From Dictyophora rubrovolvata (Eukaryota; Basidiomycota; Agaricomycetes; Phallales; Phallaceae): a stretch of 64,000 bases of DNA. The stretch covers positions 1,922,001-1,986,000 of the forward strand of contig CP114123.1 of NCBI GenBank assembly GCA_029959195.1, written 5' to 3'. Positions 57,761 through 64,000 of this stretch are shown here, in pieces. The position numbers and the translations under genes are program-made. Every line of letters starts with the position of its first letter. Position 1 is the stretch's first letter. Under the pieces are notes generated by a model. The model worked only from the letters and a program-made list of their open reading frames with translations. It had not been told where the DNA came from and did no database searches.

Positions 57761-58657
57761 AACAAAGGAAGAGATTGTGGATACTCACTATTATCCATAT
57801 CGTGCCACGCAAAGCTGATTTTTGAGATGTACAGGAGCAAAGGGAAGGACCTTATTAATAGTAATCGCACAGTCTCGCTTCAAAGCCTGTGGCGGAGTCA
57901 GTAGTGTTTTTCTTCAAGTTTCAAAGATCTTATTTTTTCGACCCTTGGCACGGCTAGCGGCATGTTTCGCAAAGGACCGACAGTTCGGCCCAGGCCGGGC
58001 CAGACACCTCAGTCTACGTCATCGCGTGAACAGCCGTTTCTCCGAAAAGGAAACACCGACGCCGATGCCGCCCAAGGCGAAAATTGCAAGAAAATGGACG
58101 GAAACAATGTCGCAAAAATACGCACGTTATCTTTTTCTTGTAATTCGTTCCAAAATGTAAAAATGTCTAATTTTTAAAACCGGTACGAAATATTCCCGTC
58201 GCTGCCCCGTGAACAAGTTATGAGTGCCAGTTGTAGCTGTTTTCTCCAAAAATTACAGCATAGAGTATGCATTGGAAGTGGAAGACATGCAATAAAAAAA
58301 AGAAAAACTTTTTTGGCTCTCATTAATTTTTGGACGGTATCCTACAGCATTGGTTAGACCTGATTTCTATCTCCAGTTCTTTTCGTTTGGCTTGCTTCTT
58401 TAGAAGTGCGATGTCGGCCTCAAGGGAGCCAGGGACGAATGCGCAATTTATTTTTGTAAGATCTGGCTATGAATTGTTCTTTCTCTTCAGCCAGCTCATT
58501 TTACACTGGCATTTTCACAGAAAATCCCCATCCGCGCCATCATGTGAATCGAGATCCATTTCACCTTGTGTTTTTATTTTTTGAGGCTATCGCGGCTAGC
58601 TGATCCTTATCTTCGGTAAGTCCCGGAAGGAACAAACCGTCCAACGTTTAGCTGGCC
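57761..58657. other. No supported gene
   Basis: Only incidental frames; promoter side of the oxygenase gene is included at its right end. Confidence 0.45.
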
Positions 58658-60416
58658 ATGACAACCATCTCTTCAGACTTGCTTACCCAGGCCAAAAATT
58701 TGGAAGATACGGTATTCACTGAAATTCCTATCATGTTAGTTCTTCATCGTCATTTCTAGTGTGTGATTAATTGCTGATCTTGTGCGATTGTCTTTCTAAC
58801 TACGTAGCGACCTGCAGAATGCTCGTAGCCCCGACCTGACATTGCGACGAAAGATCGCAGGGGATATCCGGGATGCTTGTCTTACTGTCGGATTCTTCTA
58901 TATCAAAGTTAGTGTATACGCGATGATTACTCTGAGAACACACTTTTGACTCGACTTATCAGAACCACGGTATGCCTGAAGAACTCCCACTTGATGCTGT
59001 CGAGAAAGCAAAACCGTTTTGGGACTTGCCGGAAAGCGAAAAATTGAAGGTAGGTAATTCAATGCTCTCTTAGTGCCGAAAAATACGACCAATATCATAC
59101 TTCAGTACGACATCCACAACACACCCAACTTCAAAGGATATGTACGTAATCAAGCTCGTTACGTGTACACTTTGTTGGAGTTTGAACACGCTTTTTTGAA
59201 TGTTCACAGACAGCTCTACTGGCAGAAAACGTTGACCCAGAAAATAGAGGAGACCTACACGAAGGCTACGAGATCGGATGGGAAGAAGAGGACGGAAATA
59301 GTGGGATTAGACAAGGAGATGGTGCTATGTCAGGACAGAATGTGTGGCCTGCTGATATGCCTGAGTTTCGGACTGCCACATTGAAATATTAGTGAGTTAG
59401 AGTGTAATTTTTCTCTTCACTTGCTTTGCCTTATTTACTATGGCTTTCTGCTTGTAAGTCATGCTGCGGTTAAGCTTGGACAAACGCTGTTTCCCCTATT
59501 CGCACTAGCTCTAGACCTTCCCGAGAACTTTTTTGATAATAAGGTAATGTAACACATTTCGTATTTTCAAAATTTTCTTAATATATTTGACGACATTGTG
59601 ATTAGACCACTAAACCAGCTGCAATCTCACGAACATTGCATTACCCACCTCAAACAGGTGTCGTTGATGACAGGATAATAGGGATAGGTGCTCATACCGA
59701 GTAAGTTCCTGGATTAAGCCTCCTGAGCCAACCTTTGATTTCACGAAACAAGTTACGAGGTGAGGATTTGCCATCTTTTCGTTCAACACCTCACGACGGC
59801 CTTGAAAGTGTTTCACGATCCTCTGGCAAGATCAAAACCCCGCACTACAAGTTCTCAATAATCAAGGTAAATGGATTGATGCCATTCCTATATCAGGAAC
59901 ATTAGTGGTCAAGTTCGTCCATGACCGTCTCCTATCCTAGAGCCGTCAACTAAAACCACGTTATGTAGTTTAGGTGATCAACTTGCTCGATGGACAAGTT
60001 CGTACCAAAGGCAACGGGACGATTCTATTTGAACTGACCCTTTCGCTACCTTCAGACGACGTCTTCAAATCTACGGTACATCGCGCCATAAACCGTACAG
60101 GGGTCAGACGATACTCTATTCCACTGTAAGCACCAAACCGAAATCTGGAAAATGGTGAATTCGCCAAACTCTGACTCTTGACACGCGGGTATAGATTTTT
60201 CGGAACGGACTATGACGTTACACTAGAGGTACTTGTCAAAACATATAACATTTGCTTCCTACAGCTTTTTTTATATAAACTTTACCTTATCTTTAGGCTC
60301 TTCCGAGCTGCGTCTCACAAACACGACCCGCGAAATACGAGTCCGTCAAAGCGGGCGACTATGTCAAAGCTCGTTTAGCAGCTTCTTACGCACATTCAGC
60401 TCCGAATAACGCGTAG
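58658..60416 (+). CDS. 2-oxoglutarate/Fe(II) oxygenase, isopenicillin-N-synthase-like fold
   Basis: Thirteen exons and twelve short introns give about 341 residues, normal for the family. The start is MTTISSDLLTQAKNLEDTVF, followed by the DIOX_N region IPIIDLQNARSPDLTLRRKI, ACLTVGFFYIKNHGMPEELP, DPENRGDLHEGYEIGWEEED and RTLHYPPQ. The iron site is complete: GIGAHTDYE (His and Asp, D formed across an intron) and DVFKSTVHRAIN (distal His), with RRYSIPLFFGTDYD giving the Arg-x-Ser 2-oxoglutarate anchor. It ends SVKAGDYVKARLAASYAHSA. The fold is certain. Substrate is not: this fungal branch includes enzymes of secondary metabolism and uncharacterised housekeeping members. No biosynthetic cluster surrounds it. 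Confidence 0.9.
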
Positions 60417-60551
60417 TTTTTGTAAAAACATATTATGTGCATCCAGATTTTTTTTGTACTTGTACTTGTTGTTGTTTGTTTTGTTTTGTAATCTACACAT
60501 TGTGACACCTTTGTTGGACAAGCACTTTCCTTTTTGTGTATCAAACGTCGA
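60417..60551. terminator. Convergent 3' intergenic region
   Basis: 135 bp between the stop codons of the oxygenase and the methyltransferase genes. T-rich runs (TTTTTTTTGTACTTGTAC...) probably serve 3' ends of both; no precise signal is claimed. Confidence 0.35.
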
Positions 60552-62810
60552 TTAGCGCACTTGATACATTTGAACAGTCATCCCCTGTGGTTTACCCTCA
60601 TCTCCCTCCTTCAAAACACAATAGTGAATCTCAACGTCTAACTCTCTCGAATTGTTTTCCCTCTTACGGCAATATAACGTCCCTGAAATAACCGAACCTA
60701 TAAAAAACAAGAAAAACTGAGCGTTCGTACTTTGTGTAAGGTATCGCCCTTTCGCTTACCCTCCTCAGCCTTAATCGGTTCTCTCAACAGAAAAATCGCT
60801 TGCTTCCAATGCGTCGGAATACTCATCGGCCCAGTACTAAAACTCACTTCCTTCCCCTTCTCGACACCAGCACCAGTACTGTCCTTCCTCCGTGCTTTGC
60901 CGGGGATTTGCCAAACTTCCGCTAAAGCGGGTTCACCATCTTTAACCAAACTAACTTCAACATCATCTGAAACAGGTAATCCAGTATGAGTGAAAAATGT
61001 GTCGAAATAGAGTATGAAAGCGTGTGCTTTTGTGATTTTTTGGTGTGCTGTTAGGCGGAATGTTGATGAGAAGTTTAAGGACTGGGGTGTTACTGTTGCG
61101 AGGTGGAGGTTCTGAGCATCATAGGGTTTGGGATTAGTTTTTTTGTTGATTGTGTGGATGGTTACCTTGATGCAATCCACGTTGGTGACGAGTGTTTCGG
61201 GTTCTACAGTATCGATAATCGCATCTTGATAGACACCTTCAGCCATAGCAGACAGGTCGAACCCTGGATGCAAACAAATTGCAAACGTCAACATTACACA
61301 AAAGCAGTATAAATCTACTCTAACTTACCATATATATCAGTCCAAAACTCCACCCGAGCCTTATAAATATCCTTAGCTTCCGATAAGCCAAACATGATAC
61401 GAGTTTGAGACGGAGCCATAACACCACCAGGTTTCAAAAATCGATCTCGGGCGACTAAGACGGAATCTAGCATTGATTCGTAAAGAAGTGCATATCCCAT
61501 CCATTCGGATACTATTACATCGACTTTCTCAATTTCGTCTGGGAGTGAGATTTGTTCGATTTTTCCTCGGACTACCCTATTTCATTATAGATTAGCAAGT
61601 CAAATCTGAACTTTCCGACGATATAACATACGTGATGACATCGTCAAAATTATTAGCTCGAACGTTTTTCTGAGCTTTTTCTGCGATATCACTGGCATCT
61701 ACAGCAAAAACCTTTCGAGCACCTGCTTTGGCTGCGAATAGAGAAAGGATTCCAGTACCACAGCCCACGTCTAAAACGACGGCACCGCGGAATATAGCCG
61801 GATTGCTAAGGATGAATGAAGCGTAGGACGATGTGCGAACCTTATCTTGAATCATGACTGCATGGATATCTAAACAAGGGTGTGAGTTAGTCATTGGTCA
61901 TAATTATGAACCATATAAATATACCATTCTCAGCGTAACTATCAAAATAATGCGTATCATCATCTCGTGGCTTAGGAGCCTCGTTTACAGAAGCACCTCC
62001 GCTCATTTCATCAATCAATGTGACCAAATCCTTTGAACGACCTTCGACGAGTCTTCTGTAATCTACCAAGTCTTGTCGTGCGCTTCTAAGCTTTTCTTCG
62101 AGCCGTTTGATTTTTCGAGAAGCAAGCTTAGGAATGGACGGTTCTTGCCGCGTCTTCGAAGTAGTCCCTTCTTTGGGTGCAGGTGTGGGTACGTTTTCGT
62201 CTTCGGAATCTGACCAATCATCAAAGAGGAGTTCTTTAAAAATTAGAAATATGATCAGCGTGAAATTGGTGCGCTATCATAAAAAAACTGAGTATAGTAC
62301 TGACGAAGGAGAGGGTCATCTTCAATGACTGGACGCAAATATTGGTCGTCAGAGAAGAAAGATTCTTGTCCCGTTAGTCCAACGACGGATTGCGGTGTTG
62401 GCCTCTAACAATATGAAGATCTGAATGAAACGAGTAGTAAAACGAACATGAGACATACGTCTTTCCGGATGTAGTTTATTAAACGCACGCGATTGTGAAA
62501 GTCAAGGTCTAGAGCCAAATCGTTAGCCACCCAAAAGGGAAAAACAACACGGTAAAGCCATACCTAATCTAGCACTCAATGATCTAATATCAACGCCATA
62601 TTTCGTCTTATCATGCTCCAAAGCTGATCCAACCGAATTGAAAACTTCAACATCAAACAGGGATTTGCAGGATGGTCTCCCTGAATCTGACTCTATCCAA
62701 TCGCTCCATGTTTCTTCATCCTCCTGTTCTTCTTCTGAAGATGAAGAATGTGAATCTGATTCCGAATAGACTGCGCTGAGAGGTGTACCCTGAATATGAA
62801 ATGCACTCAT
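60552..62810 (-). CDS. PRMT3-like protein arginine N-methyltransferase
   Basis: Start MSAFHIQGTPLSAVYSESDS at 62810 and an acidic Ser/Glu N-terminus. The PRMT3-type region follows: SLFDVEVFNSVGSALEHDKT, LDFHNRVRLINYIRKD, and SFFSDDQYLRPVIEDDPLL. A coiled linker contains KIKRLEEKLRSARQDLVDYR. The catalytic core has YFDSYAENDIHAVMIQDKVR, motif I VVLDVGCGTGILSLFAAKAG, VFAVDAS, and the double-E loop SEWMGYALLYESML. The barrel carries FDLSAMAEGVYQDAIIDTVE, and the last exon ISGTLYCRKREDNSRELDVE ends VQMYQVR. PRMT3 methylates ribosomal protein uS5 (Rps2) in the cytosol using S-adenosylmethionine. The N-terminal finger characteristic of animal PRMT3 is reduced: only one Cys and one His are seen where Cys2His2 is expected. 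Confidence 0.9.
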
Positions 62811-62914
62811 TTTCAGGTGAAGGACGGCAAAAAGATTGGAGGCGCGAAGTTTGGGGAATTTGTCAGCATTTGTCAGCAATTTGAGATCTCGCCAACTAGC
62901 ACGATCGCTCAGAG
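62811..62914. promoter_or_regulatory. 104-bp divergent promoter of the PRMT3-like gene and CCDC25
   Basis: The two start codons face away from each other with only 104 bp between them, so the genes must share or overlap promoter elements and 5' UTRs. Confidence 0.6.
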
Positions 62915-63941
62915 ATGGTTATTTTCTTCAAATCCACTGGTATTTCCTTTTCTTTTACATGTCTTAGTTAATTCATATTTTGCGTGTGTTCAAGCTGTAG
63001 ATCCTCCGGTTGTCATTTATATGGGAAGGGACAAAGAAGAAAGTACGTACTCCCACTGTCTCATGATCGGCCACCTAAAACCTTCCAACAGACGAAGACT
63101 TGATAAAATACGCTTGGTCCGTTCATTGAACTATCGGAAAAAAGATACATCTATATCCAATGTTTCGACTGGTTCAACAGGCCTCAAGATGTTTGGTTCC
63201 ACGTCGATAAGCTATCATCTGCACACGTCTATCTTCGTCTTCCGGACTCTATAAAGTCTTGGCAAGAGATTCCGCAGCCTTTACTTGTAGATTGTGCGCA
63301 GTTGGTTAAGGCGAATTCTATCGAGGGGAATAAGAAGGATAACATCACTGTTGTTTATACGCCGGCGAGTAATTTGAAGGTATTCATTTGCGTTGGTTTC
63401 CGAAAAAGAAGCCTTTTTAAGAAATATACTTGTAGAAAACGGGTGATATGGCCACGGGTCAAGTATCCTTTCATGTTCATAATGATGTCAGTATACAGTT
63501 TTCTGAAAATCTGCCGTGGACTCGATTTGAGGTTTTTGTTCCTGACCCTATAGGTTAAACGAGGTGAGACTCTATTCCCTAACAATTTAGCCCTGATTGA
63601 ATCCGATACTGTCTAGTTCATATTCCCAAACGAGAAAACGTCATCGTCAACCGGTTAAATAAGACAAAGGTCGAAAAGGAAGTTGATCATGAACAAGAAC
63701 AGGTAGATCGCCTTAAAGCGGAGGCTACGGCTCGACGGGTTGAGGCACAAGCTAGAGTAAATTTTGCAGCCACGTTCTGTCTCTTTCCAACTCATTTTTT
63801 TTGTAGCGTAAGGCAGAAATGGAACTAGCGAAAACCAGAGAAGCGGAGAAAGCTGCACGATCATACGACAGTCTTTTCAGCGGCGAGTATGAATACAATG
63901 AGGACAAGACTGCCAAAGAACTCGAGGAAGATTTCATGTAA
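62915..63941 (+). CDS. CCDC25 homologue (NFACT-R/DUF814 domain)
   Basis: Eight exons give 208 residues, the length I recall for human CCDC25. MVIFFKST is followed by DPPVVIYMGRDKEE, NEDLIKYAW, PQDVWFHVDKLSSAHVYLRL, PQPLLVDCAQLVKANSIEGN, NITVVYTPASNLKKTGDMAT, VSFHVHND, an exon of only 10 nt (63554-63563) coding VKR plus one base, then HIPKRENVIVNRLNKTK. It ends with a charged helix, EQEQVDRLKAEATARR to YEYNEDKTAKELEEDFM. The domain is the NFACT-R fold shared with NEMF/Rqc2. In animals CCDC25 has been reported as a DNA-sensing membrane protein; in fungi the role is unknown. All joins keep frame. Confidence 0.92.
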
Positions 63942-64000
63942 ATTAGACACGTATATCAAATATTTTGAAAATATCTCTATTTTCTTTTTGGGATTTACAT
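63942..64000. other. Right edge, 3' flank of CCDC25
   Basis: Only AT-rich downstream sequence; nothing else fits in the remaining 59 bp. Confidence 0.6.

Noticed and set aside
1-64000. tRNA, rRNA or CRISPR arrays
   Set aside because: No cloverleaf, conserved rRNA segment or regularly spaced direct repeat was found by reading. A tRNA with an intron could have been missed without a covariance search.

Overview
The window looks like a stretch of a basidiomycete genome, most likely an Agaricomycete. The host genes are cut by many 45-80 nt introns with GT..AG ends, including exons of only 10, 14 and 18 nt. They include a DUF6533-type membrane-protein family, which I know from mushroom-forming fungi. 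The mobile DNA includes a Plavaka-type transposase, a Zn-finger/RNase-H-fold transposase family I recall as very common in Agaricomycetes, a hAT remnant and Ty3/gypsy debris. I see no rRNA, tRNA, CRISPR array or bacterial-type operon.

Layout. 1-3966: relics of a duplicated gene block. 3967-22504: one 18.5-kb insertion, a Plavaka element flanked by TA, itself hit by several elements: a 9.6-kb element with 35-bp inverted ends (4084-13701, Zn-finger transposase plus Ulp1-like protease), a 407-bp LTR-like repeat split by a solo LTR (15068-16340), and two 2256-bp TG..CA units in opposite orientation (9858-12113 and 16431-18686), each with the same two ORFs. 22505-24291: a DUF6533 gene copy. 24612-28767: three host genes (HsbA-like secreted protein, ACT-domain protein, low-complexity nuclear-type protein). 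28768-33480: mostly non-coding, with hAT and gypsy fossils. 33957-40124: a TGL2-like lipase, a butanediol-dehydrogenase-like MDR enzyme and an unknown Pro-rich protein. 40972-48252: a second DUF6533 block, inverted relative to the first. 49228-53000: a 1-kb hAT-like non-autonomous element and a palindromic cluster of LTR-like pieces. 53080-57760: further decayed duplicates and one uncertain gene. 58658-63941: three well-supported housekeeping-type genes (2-oxoglutarate/Fe oxygenase, PRMT3-like arginine methyltransferase, CCDC25 homologue), the last two sharing a 104-bp divergent promoter.

Working together. The host genes do not form an obvious pathway or cluster. The strongest structural story is a two-sided inverted segmental duplication of DUF6533 receptors with their divergent neighbours. 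One side was split by a nest of transposons whose order can be read from target-site duplications. The most unusual item is the 2256-bp LTR-like unit carrying two related ORFs upstream of its own TATA box. All coordinates and translations were read by eye; exon borders are inferred from splice consensus and family knowledge.
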